A DNA stretch of 8,928 nucleotides, from positions 1 through 8,928 of the forward strand of contig CALLAV010000242.1 of assembly GCA_938001995.1 (NCBI GenBank), read 5' to 3'. The notes beneath the pieces were generated by a model. That model did no database searches. It was given only the letters and a program-made list of their open reading frames with translations, and was not told the origin of the DNA. The position numbers were made by a program, and so were the translations under genes. Of the stretch, positions 1 to 7,600 are shown piece by piece; within the stretch, counting starts at the first letter, position 1, and every line of letters starts with the position of its first letter. The DNA is from an uncultured Amylibacter sp. GTDB taxonomy: Bacteria > Pseudomonadota > Alphaproteobacteria > Rhodobacterales > Rhodobacteraceae.

Positions 1-606
1 AAAATCAGCATGTCCGACTGGGGCATCCTTGATCAGAATGCTGCGCTTAGTACACTCATCGACCTTTTCCCAGACACAGAAATCCGCGTCATTGGCCATT
101 CGCTCGGCGGCCTCACCACCGCATTCCACGAACATGCACACCGTATCGCAAGGTTCTCTGCCATATGCTCTGGTCCAGCCTATTGGCGGCGCGCACCGTT
201 CCCCCATAACGTCACAGCCTTCGTGTTCTGGTACATCATGGGACCCCTTGGCATCGCCCTCACAGGGTCCGTCCCGTCACGCCTGCTCGGCACGCCCAGC
301 CCAATCCCGAAACATGCCTTTCGCCAATGGCGCAGATGGTGTTGCAACTGGAATTTACACCGACCCGATTGGGGTAAGACCATGCCGACCCCGAACCTCG
401 ACGCCGTCACCGCAGACCTAAACCTAATCGCTGTGTCTGACGACGGGCTGGTCCCGCCCGTTTGCGTGGCTGACCTCGCCAAATTCTATCCCAAAACCAA
501 AAGCACGTTTGAAACCGTAACGCCTAACGATGCGGGCATCGACAAAATCGGCCACCTCGCCATTTTTCGCCCCAAATGCGCGACCGTTTGGCCAAAGCTG
601 CTTTAG
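1..606 (+). CDS. Alpha/beta hydrolase, C-terminal part (COG4757-like), start outside window
   Basis: This is a predicted serine hydrolase of the alpha/beta fold. Its substrate is unknown and it is probably cytoplasmic. The reading frame is open from the first base, before the ATG at position 10. That ATG is unlikely to be the true start, because the family's first strands and oxyanion region must precede the DWG..D segment that opens here. Counting from that ATG, the nucleophile elbow GHSLGG is at residues 29-34 with Ser31. A candidate acidic residue lies in SDDGLVPP (Asp144 or Asp145), and the candidate catalytic His182 is in IGHLAIFRP. The middle segment, CSGPAYWRR followed by a tryptophan-rich QWRRWC stretch, is typical of the COG4757 'predicted alpha/beta hydrolase' group as I remember it. 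The stop TAG at 604-606 overlaps the stop of the convergent MFS gene. The triad looks complete, so the gene appears intact apart from the window edge. The substrate cannot be read from sequence. Confidence 0.85.
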   Translation, partial: KISMSDWGILDQNAALSTLIDLFPDTEIRVIGHSLGGLTTAFHEHAHRIARFSAICSGPAYWRRAPFPHNVTAFVFWYIMGPLGIALTGSVPSRLLGTPSPIPKHAFRQWRRWCCNWNLHRPDWGKTMPTPNLDAVTADLNLIAVSDDGLVPPVCVADLAKFYPKTKSTFETVTPNDAGIDKIGHLAIFRPKCATVWPKLL

Positions 607-613
607 CGTTTGG
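592..613. terminator. Hairpin across the hydrolase/MFS stop codons, possible weak terminator
   Basis: CCAAAGCT at 592-599 can pair with AGC-G-TTTGG at 605-613. This gives an 8-bp stem with one bulged G and a 5-base loop that contains the overlapping stop codons. A perfect palindrome TTTGGCCAAA at 587-596 can form a competing fold. No T-tract follows on either strand, so this is not a canonical intrinsic terminator. It is listed because no other space is available between the convergent genes for ending transcription. The function is inferred only from position. Confidence 0.25.
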
Positions 614-1754
614 ACAGCAGGAAAGAAAACAGGGCGAGCAGTACAAAACCTGCAGATGTCGGTGCAAGCCAAAACACCCCAGCCGTGGCATAGACATAGC
701 CACCCACCGCAGACCCTACTGCCATCCCACCGTAAACCGCAGACCCGTTCAGCGCGAGCAACAGGTTCGCCATGTCAGGCCGCATCCCGATCAATCGCGA
801 CTGTTGCGGCGCAAACAAAACCATCGACGCCCCTGCCCACGACCCAAGCAGCAAAAACGTAACCCACGCAATCGTCGGGGCGATTTGCAGGGCAACAAAA
901 ACGGAGCCCGTTCCGATCAGGCTCGCCAAAATCAGCACATCAGGCCCAACCCGATCAATCATCCGCATTGCGAAAATATTGCCCATAATCCCACCAATGC
1001 CAAAGGTCATCAACGCATAGGGCAACCACGCGGCGGGAAACGTTAGCCATTCGATCAGGTAGACCGCGATAACAGCATAAGTCGCCAACTGCCCTGCCAT
1101 CTGAAAGGCTGTGACCGAAATTGCTGGGGCCAAAATGCGATCCGTTAAGATGTTCCAAATCTCGGCCAGCCTCGCGCGTTGGCCGCGTGGGGTTTCGGGC
1201 ACAACAACCCAAACCGCCAGCGCAATCAGCATAGCGCAAGCCGCGATCACTAACAGCGTTGCGCGCCAACCGAGGAAATCACCACCAATTGCGGTCAGCG
1301 GCACGCCCAAAACTGTGGCCACTGTCATGCCAGCGAACACTTTGCCAAGCGCCATGCCACGCTGTGACACATCCACCAATGCCGCCCCTGCAGCAGACGC
1401 CATTGGCCCAACAATCGCGGCGCCCACCGCCAAAATCATCCGCCCTGCGACAGCCACACCATAGTGTTGCGCGATCCCCGTCAGCGCCGTGCCAGCCGCC
1501 ATGGCCGTCAACCCGATCAGGATCAAGCGCCGCCGATCCCAATTTCCAACAACCGTTTGCAACAACGGCGCCGCCAACGCATTGGTGATTGAAAAAGCCG
1601 CCACCAGATAGGCAATCTCACTTTCAGTTGCCTGCAATCCTTCGGCCATTGGCACCAGCAACCCGATTACAGACAGCGACGCCACAGCGAGGATGAAGTA
1701 ACAAGCTGACAAAACAGCCAACGCGATGTTGGGATTAGGGGCGCTCTTTTCCAT
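603..1754 (-). CDS. MFS transporter, DHA1 (drug:H+ antiporter) type
   Basis: This is an inner-membrane secondary transporter of the major facilitator superfamily. It is probably a proton-coupled exporter of a drug, metabolite or sugar, similar in style to AraJ/YdhP-type permeases. At 383 residues it is almost wholly hydrophobic, consistent with 12 transmembrane helices, and matches the length of compact DHA1 members. The loop between helices 2 and 3 carries a motif-A-like GNWDRRRL (residues 70-77). GRMILAVGAA (104-113) resembles motif B with Arg105. LGVPLTAIGGDFLGWRA (149-165) matches the antiporter motif C in helix 5 that marks exporters. The ATG start is backed by a good Shine-Dalgarno AGGGTGA (bases 1759-1765 read on the minus strand), four bases from the start codon. 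The stop TAA overlaps the convergent hydrolase stop by four bases. It diverges from the SDR gene across 74 bases, so the two may share control. The exporter assignment is family inference and the substrate is unknown. Confidence 0.9.
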   Translation of the reverse strand: MEKSAPNPNIALAVLSACYFILAVASLSVIGLLVPMAEGLQATESEIAYLVAAFSITNALAAPLLQTVVGNWDRRRLILIGLTAMAAGTALTGIAQHYGVAVAGRMILAVGAAIVGPMASAAGAALVDVSQRGMALGKVFAGMTVATVLGVPLTAIGGDFLGWRATLLVIAACAMLIALAVWVVVPETPRGQRARLAEIWNILTDRILAPAISVTAFQMAGQLATYAVIAVYLIEWLTFPAAWLPYALMTFGIGGIMGNIFAMRMIDRVGPDVLILASLIGTGSVFVALQIAPTIAWVTFLLLGSWAGASMVLFAPQQSRLIGMRPDMANLLLALNGSAVYGGMAVGSAVGGYVYATAGVFWLAPTSAGFVLLALFSFLLSKR

Positions 1755-1828
1755 GATTTCACCCTATCCTCTGGCCCCACACAAACAACAGCGTTACGCT
1801 GCGATCACACAATTGAAAGCGATGTCAC
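1755..1828. promoter_or_regulatory. Divergent intergenic region between the MFS and SDR genes
   Basis: These 74 bases separate two divergent start codons and must hold both promoters unless those lie inside the coding regions. The minus-strand side carries the clear ribosome binding site for the MFS gene. The plus-strand side has only a poor GAAAG-like match about ten bases before the SDR ATG. An 11-base inverted repeat AGCG-TTA-CGCT lies at 1790-1800, near the middle, and could be a small operator half. I could not find convincing -35/-10 boxes on either strand. No regulator gene is adjacent. Confidence 0.4.
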
Positions 1829-2638
1829 ATGCGTCTTGCAGGAAAAACAGCTTTGATCTTTGGCGGCGGCCAAGCCCCAAGCGACGACCCGAACGCCCCT
1901 ATGGGAAATGGCCGCGCCGTCGCCCTAACCTATGCACGAGAAGGCGCTAAGGCTTTTGTCGCGGACCGCGATATTAACGCCGCGCAAGCGGTCGTTAATG
2001 AAATCACGGCCGAGGGTGGCACGGCGATTGCGCAGGCCTGCGATGTTTTGGAAGAAGGCGACATTTCTGCCGCGATCGACGCCACCAAAAACCACTGGGG
2101 CCGCCTCGATATCCTGCACAACAACGTTGGCCTGTCGATCGAAGCGGGCGACGCCGAAATCACCGATATAGATGCCGATGCCTTTGACCACATTATGCGA
2201 CTCAATCTCAGGGCCATGGTGCTGGCGGCGAAACATGCTCTACCGATCATGCGCGAACAGCGATCTGGTGTGATCCTCAACATTTCTTCCATTGCAGCCA
2301 CAGAAACCTATCCATGGGTTGGGTACAAAGCGTCGAAGGCTGCGATCCTTGCGTTGACCGAACAACAGGCCATCCAGAACGCTGAATATGGTATCCGCGC
2401 CGTGGCCATCCAGCCGGGAATGATTGACACTGTCATGGCCGTGGACGCCCGCGCCAAAGCATGGGATCAGCCCCGCGCAAAGGTCGCCGCCACGCGCGCG
2501 GCCAAAGTGCCGATGGGGCGGCAGGGCACTGCCCAAGACGTGGCTAACGCTGCGCTTTTCCTTGTTTCAGATGAAGCGAGTTTTATCTCGGGTGTTTCTT
2601 TGCGTGTCGACGGCGCATCGGGTTGCCGCGTCGGCTGA
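1829..2638 (+). CDS. Short-chain dehydrogenase/reductase (classical SDR) with extended glycine-rich loop
   Basis: This is a cytoplasmic NAD(P)-dependent oxidoreductase of the classical SDR family. At 269 residues it is slightly longer than the usual 250. The N-terminus (MRLAGKTALIFGGG) starts exactly where family members start, which supports the ATG at 1829 despite a weak ribosome binding site. The dinucleotide loop is unusual. Instead of the compact TGxxxGxG it runs from GGG (residues 12-14) through a Pro/Asp-rich insert to GNGRA (26-30). Asp46 at the end of beta-2 (FVADRD) suggests NAD(H) preference. Other landmarks are the NNVG motif (98-101), Asn126, Ser154 in NISS, and Tyr166/Lys170 in YKASK, so the Asn-Ser-Tyr-Lys tetrad is complete. 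The IQPGMIDT segment (around 194-201) and the C-terminal SGVSLRVDGA are typical. The gene ends one base from the convergent pbpC stop. The substrate is unknown, and the FabG-like resemblance should not be taken as a role in fatty acid synthesis. Confidence 0.93.
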   Translation: MRLAGKTALIFGGGQAPSDDPNAPMGNGRAVALTYAREGAKAFVADRDINAAQAVVNEITAEGGTAIAQACDVLEEGDISAAIDATKNHWGRLDILHNNVGLSIEAGDAEITDIDADAFDHIMRLNLRAMVLAAKHALPIMREQRSGVILNISSIAATETYPWVGYKASKAAILALTEQQAIQNAEYGIRAVAIQPGMIDTVMAVDARAKAWDQPRAKVAATRAAKVPMGRQGTAQDVANAALFLVSDEASFISGVSLRVDGASGCRVG

Positions 2639-2640
2639 CC
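2621..2640. other. Short hairpin at the SDR/pbpC convergent junction
   Basis: GGT-T-GCCG, a CGT loop, then CGGC-TG-ACC (2621-2640) can fold into a four-base-pair inner stem and a three-base-pair outer stem separated by a small internal loop. It covers the SDR stop codon and ends on the first base of the pbpC stop. The flank on the plus strand is AT-rich but lacks a T-run. It may help terminate one or both convergent transcripts, but a stem this short can occur by chance in GC-rich coding DNA. Confidence 0.18.
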
Positions 2641-4697
2641 TATTCAATTACCACGCGCACGGCTTGCGATTGCCCCATCGCGTCAATCACTGTTATGGAC
2701 AAGAACCCTGGTCCTGGAACGTCAATATCCGCCTGTCGTTCAAAGCTTTCAACGACCACAGGTTTGCCATTTGCAAGCCACGAAAACGGCGGCACGCCGC
2801 GATCAACTTTGGCGACAATTCCATCTTCGCCCACCAAAACCAGCCTTGCGCCGCTGGGCGGAAAGGTAATCTCTGGTAGGGTATCCACCGCGCGCGAGCC
2901 AGGTTTGCGATATGTCTTCAATTGTGTGGGCAGTTGCGCATTGGTCACCGTCAACGCCTCTGGTGGCGGGCGCATCAACGGATCCAACTTTGGCTTTATC
3001 GCCGCAAACACATCAAACAAAACAGGTGCTGCCAATTCCGCCCCCAACTCGCCTGGCATCGATGCGCCATCCGCACGACCCAGCCATACGCCAACCGTGT
3101 GCCGCCCATCAAATCCAATCGCCCATGCATCGCGGTGGCCATAAGACGTCCCTGTTTTATAGGCAACACCTTCGCGCACAGCACCATTGGGCGGCGCAAC
3201 ACCTGACAAGATATCACTGACATACCACGCGGCCACAGGGCCAATAACAGGCGGGCGGACGGCAACATCCACTTCGGCGTCCAAGTCATAGACCAGCGGA
3301 ACAGCCAGCCCACCTTTGGCAAGGCTCGCATAAATTCCCATCAAATCCGTCAGCCGCAATCCAACACCACCAAGCCCAATGGCAAGCCCTGCCGCGCGTT
3401 CACTTGGCAGTTCGGGGCGTGCGCCAGCCCGCTTCATGCGGGCCATCAAAACCGACGGTTCAATCGCGTCGAGCATCATGACAGCGGGAATGTTCAGCGA
3501 CAGTTGCAACGCCTCGCGCACGCGAATTTGACCGCGAAATGCATTGTCGAAATTCTGCGGCGCATAGGGGCCAAACCGCACGGGGCCATCGGTTACAATT
3601 GTTTCGGGGTGGGCAATGCCAGCATCAAACGCCAGACCGTAAATAAGCGGTTTCAGCGTGGATCCGGGTGAACGAACGGCCTGCGTCATATCCACAAAAC
3701 CTTGCCGCCCTGTATCCAGATAATCAGGCGATCCAACGCTGACCAAAACAGCGCCTGTCTGATGATCCACGACCATCACCGCACCTGACAGGGCAGCATG
3801 CCGTCCTTGCACATGGCGCGCTAACAGGGCCTCGGCCTTGGATTGCATTTGGTGATCTAATGTCAGGCGGTGGCGCAAAACGGTTGGCGCAACAGCGACC
3901 ACCCGTTCCGAAATATGTGGTGCGAGAAAATCGAACGTGAACCGCTTTGTTGGAACAGCTTCGCGCTTCGCAGCCTTTGCGGCGTCAGCACTCAACACGT
4001 TTGCAACAACGCCCCGATCCAACACCCGATCCCGCGCGGCCTTTGCGCGATCTGGCGCACGATCTGGGCGCCGCGACTCAGGGGACTGCGGCAGTGCCAC
4101 CAACAGCGCCGCCTCCCCTTCGGTCAATCGAAAAGGCTCTTTGCGAAAATAACTCAGGCTCGCCGCACGAACCCCTTCGATGTTGCCGCCATAAGGCGCA
4201 ATCCGCAGATACAGCTCAAGAATTTCCGATTTGTTACGCACCCGCTCCAACGCCCAAGCCACACGCATTTGCCGAACCTTACCGCGCCACGAGCCCGTAC
4301 CGCTGTCTTCGAGCAGCCGGGCCACTTGCATGGTCAAGGTCGACCCACCAGAAACCACTTCCCCATTCCAAACCGCCTGTCCAACAGCCCGCGCCGCCGC
4401 CCAAAGATCGACGCCGCTGTGCCGATAGAACCGCTTATCCTCAAACGCGATTAGTTGATCCAGATATTGCCGTGATACCTCTTGCGTGGTCACAGGCAAG
4501 CGCCAGCGTCCATCCGCCACGGTGAACCCGCGCAGCAAACGCCCGTTTCGATCTTCAACTACGACGGAAACGTCGGGCGTCAACGAAGGCAGCTCGGTGC
4601 GATCCACCCAGACCGTCCACGCCACGAAAGCCAGCACGACAACTGCTATCGTGCTGCCCCATCGTAGGATCAGCCGTCTTGCGCGGTCCGGGCTCAT
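2640..4697 (-). CDS. pbpC: Penicillin-binding protein 1C (bifunctional peptidoglycan glycosyltransferase/transpeptidase)
   Basis: This is a class A penicillin-binding protein anchored in the inner membrane and facing the periplasm, where it would polymerise lipid II. Residues 9-31 form one N-terminal membrane anchor after an Arg-rich cytoplasmic tip. The GT51 glycosyltransferase domain (about 45-220) shows EDKRFYRHSG with catalytic Glu86, GGSTLTMQ (117-124), and KSEILELYL followed by APYGGNIEG (156-175). The transpeptidase domain (about 300-590) has SPGSTLK with nucleophile Ser346 and Lys349, SLN (400-402), and KTGTS (514-518). The C-terminal 80 or so residues, with PPFSWLANGKPV, fit the BiPBP_C domain that distinguishes PBP1C from PBP1A/B. 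All catalytic motifs are intact. At 685 residues it is shorter than the E. coli protein (about 770 from memory). There are no cysteines. Its ATG overlaps the stop of the upstream A2M gene as ATGA. An AGGACG lies 12 bases upstream, rather far, so translation is probably coupled. Family studies question whether PBP1C has transpeptidase activity in vivo. Confidence 0.96.
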   Translation of the reverse strand: MSPDRARRLILRWGSTIAVVVLAFVAWTVWVDRTELPSLTPDVSVVVEDRNGRLLRGFTVADGRWRLPVTTQEVSRQYLDQLIAFEDKRFYRHSGVDLWAAARAVGQAVWNGEVVSGGSTLTMQVARLLEDSGTGSWRGKVRQMRVAWALERVRNKSEILELYLRIAPYGGNIEGVRAASLSYFRKEPFRLTEGEAALLVALPQSPESRRPDRAPDRAKAARDRVLDRGVVANVLSADAAKAAKREAVPTKRFTFDFLAPHISERVVAVAPTVLRHRLTLDHQMQSKAEALLARHVQGRHAALSGAVMVVDHQTGAVLVSVGSPDYLDTGRQGFVDMTQAVRSPGSTLKPLIYGLAFDAGIAHPETIVTDGPVRFGPYAPQNFDNAFRGQIRVREALQLSLNIPAVMMLDAIEPSVLMARMKRAGARPELPSERAAGLAIGLGGVGLRLTDLMGIYASLAKGGLAVPLVYDLDAEVDVAVRPPVIGPVAAWYVSDILSGVAPPNGAVREGVAYKTGTSYGHRDAWAIGFDGRHTVGVWLGRADGASMPGELGAELAAPVLFDVFAAIKPKLDPLMRPPPEALTVTNAQLPTQLKTYRKPGSRAVDTLPEITFPPSGARLVLVGEDGIVAKVDRGVPPFSWLANGKPVVVESFERQADIDVPGPGFLSITVIDAMGQSQAVRVVIE
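4694..4697 (-). other. ATGA stop/start overlap coupling the A2M gene to pbpC
   Basis: On the minus strand the A2M gene ends CGA TGA and pbpC begins ATG AGC, sharing four bases. This arrangement normally signals one transcript and translational reinitiation or coupling, so the two proteins are expected to be made together with A2M first. Confidence 0.93.
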
Positions 4698-7600
4698 CGA
4701 ATGGTCACACGTCCTGTGTCAGTGCGCGCGCGGAAATCAGGGCGGTACATGTCTTCGACCACCGCCGCTGGATGATGGAAAGACCCCGGCGATACCGCCC
4801 GCAGGATATACGCCATCTGGAATGGCTTGCGCCCTGTCCAATCCACCGCAGCCAAGAACCGATCCGTGCGAAATTCGCTGTTTTGCACATTCGCATTGAG
4901 GTCCAACCAATCGAGCGCGCGAATATCACCGCCTGCAATGAGGTTCGGATTGTCGATCTCCATCCCTGCAGGCAGCGGGTCGTTAACCATCAATCGCGCC
5001 TGCGTGTCGCGCAGCGGCGTCACACGGATCAAAGCAACAATTCGATCGTTTTGCGCCACGGATTCGAGCGTTGCAGGATCACCTTCAGTTGTGAAATACT
5101 CCCGCTCGATCTTGTACCCGTTGCCGCCCGCTGGTTCTGGCTCTGAGGGCACACCAAACACAGAAACCACCGCCGTTGTTTCGCGATCTCCGCTGTTTTC
5201 CAATGCAACGCCTGTGATCAAGTCGTCTTCGCTAAGCGTTCGGACCAACGGCGCGTTCATCGTTGATCCATTCAGCAAAATACCCTCTGCGCCACCTTCT
5301 TTGATGAGCGCATTCACGGCCAACAGCGACCACATGTTTTCCTGCGTGGACCGTCGCGCAACGGGCGCGCGGCTGACCGTATCCGCCAAGGACACAAGAT
5401 CAATCGCATCGCTTCCCGCGTCGACTGCCAGCGACAAAACCGCCGCCTGATCACGAAGGCCGGTACCATAGTCGCTGCGCCAGCCCAAACGGCGTTCACC
5501 ATCTGCGACCCGTGCACCTGCCAATCGGAACATCCGATCCGCACGGCCCTGATCCCCGTAGGACGCCAGCGCTGCACCCAATTGCGCCTGCGCCAAAGCC
5601 GTCGCAAACGCGTCTGATCGCGTATCGGAATAATACCGAAGATCGCCAATCGCCGCATATCCTTCGCGGGCCAAAACCATCAGCGCATAAGCCAGATCTT
5701 GGCCACCATCTTCAAAATCAGCGGCATAATTCACGCGGTTACGCAAATTGTTCAGCGCTTTTTCAAATGCCTGATCGGGCACAGTGTACCCTTGCGCACG
5801 CGCACGGCTCAGAAAGTCCGTAACATAGCTGTCGAGCCACAAATCCCCACTCGACGGATACCACAGCCCAAAGGCACCATTACTGGCTTGGTTTCCCAGA
5901 ACCCGAACAATTGCCTGATCAATTCGCTTTGCCACACGCTTTTTATCGGCCAGACCCAAGGCCTCAGAGAGCTGATCGAAATACAACAACGGCATCGCTT
6001 TGCTGGTCACTTGTTCGGTGCAGCCATAGGGATAGCGGTCGAGCGCGGTCAGCAAACCTGGTGCATCAAATCGCGCCAGCGGACCAACGGCAAGGGTCGC
6101 ACGAACCGTCCCATCGTGCAGGCCAGCCATCATGTTCACATCCATGCTCAGCGCTTGTCCCGCAGCCAACGTCACCCGCGTTTGGCGCGCAATCTCGGGA
6201 TCATTCCATTGCACGGGCACGTTGATATTCTTGCTCAACAGTTTTCCATCGGGCGTTTTGACAAACACCTCAAACCGTTGCGTGCCAACCAAATCGGCAG
6301 TTACGGGCAGTTCTAAAACAGCACGCTCACCCTGTGAAAGGGTCACGTTTTGTGTGCCAGACTGCGCTAACGACAACCCGAGCGTGCTGCCCAGCGTCAC
6401 TTCAAAATCACCTGTCGGCCCAAAGGCATGAGTCATTTCCAACCGCACCCGGCTTTGGTCGCCGGGCGTCATAAACCGCGGCGCATTCGCAACCAACACC
6501 ACTGGATCGCGTACAAGCACGTCCTGTTCCGCATGCCCGACGCCCTTGCCAGACCAAACCACAGCCATTAGGCGAACCGTGCCGTTGAAATCGGGCATAT
6601 CAAACGAATGGCGTACCATGCCATCCGCGCCAACGGTTAGCGCGCCCGAAAACTGCGCCAAAACCTCCTCGGCTGGGGGCGGCCCTTGCAGCCCTGCGCT
6701 TGCCTGACTGTCGCCGCCAGAACGCAAGCGCCCAGCATCGCCAGACCCATCAATCAAACGCCCATACACATCGCGCAACTCAACACCCAACTTGCGCTGA
6801 CCAAAGTAATGTCCATCGGGCGACGGCGTTTTGAACCCTGTTAAGTTCAACACACCAACGTCCACAGCTGCAATGGTCACATATGCGGTGTCACCTGCCA
6901 CGCCATCCACTTTCAACGCAACGTCCAACGCACCTCGCGGTGCTGCCTCTGCTTCGTTTACAAACTCAGCTGATAACAATTTCGCGCCTGGATCGACCTT
7001 CGCAAAGGCCAACCCCAAAGCACGCGACGGATTAACACCGCCGTCCATCGCCCGCACAACGGATGCAGTGACATAAGCACCCGCACCCCAGTCATCTGTC
7101 ACATTCAGCGCAATTTCGTTCGCGCCCTTGGACACAGCCACGGAACGCGTTTCGATCAAACGATCCGACAGAACCGATACCTGCGCCACACCATCGAACC
7201 TTGAAACAACACGCAACGTGGCGGCATCGCCAATGGCATAGGCAGCGCGGTCCATCGCGACCTCTAGCAGATCGGGCGTATCATCTGCCCCACCACTTGC
7301 ATACCAGCCCGCGTTGAACCGCAAAGAAGACTGGGCAAACTGTGCCCCTTTGTGAACCAATTTCAGTTCATATTCGCCCCATTCCACCATCGCCGCAATC
7401 TTTGCGGCCTCGCCTGCGTTTAGCATTACATCACCGCTTGCAATCCGCTCGCGGCGCGTTGTCGGTTCGTAGTTCCATTGGCCGTATTGGCGGTACCACT
7501 GATAGCGCGTCTTCAAACGATTGAGCACCCAGCCCACCTGTGGCATGTCCATCCGCGCGCCGTTTGCATCAACGGCAATCACTTCAAAACCCGCTTCTGA

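Noticed and set aside
10..12. ATG at position 10 as the true start of the hydrolase
   Set aside because: The frame is open from base 1, and the protein would lack the first half of the alpha/beta hydrolase core before the nucleophile elbow.
1726..1950. A 74-codon plus-strand frame spanning the MFS start, the intergenic region and the SDR start
   Set aside because: It overlaps both true starts in a different frame, and its product is Arg/Pro-rich without motifs. The SDR frame carries the recognisable N-terminus.
3870..4525. Long open frames on the plus strand (up to about 190 codons) opposite the pbpC 5' half
   Set aside because: They lie fully antisense to a gene with every PBP1C motif intact. 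Their translations are Arg/Pro/His/Ser-rich, as expected from the complement of GC-biased codons, and no domain is recognisable.
4827..5450. A 207-codon plus-strand open frame antisense to the A2M 3' region
   Set aside because: It is Ser/Thr-rich with no recognisable fold or plausible ribosome binding site, and lies wholly within the well-supported A2M reading frame.
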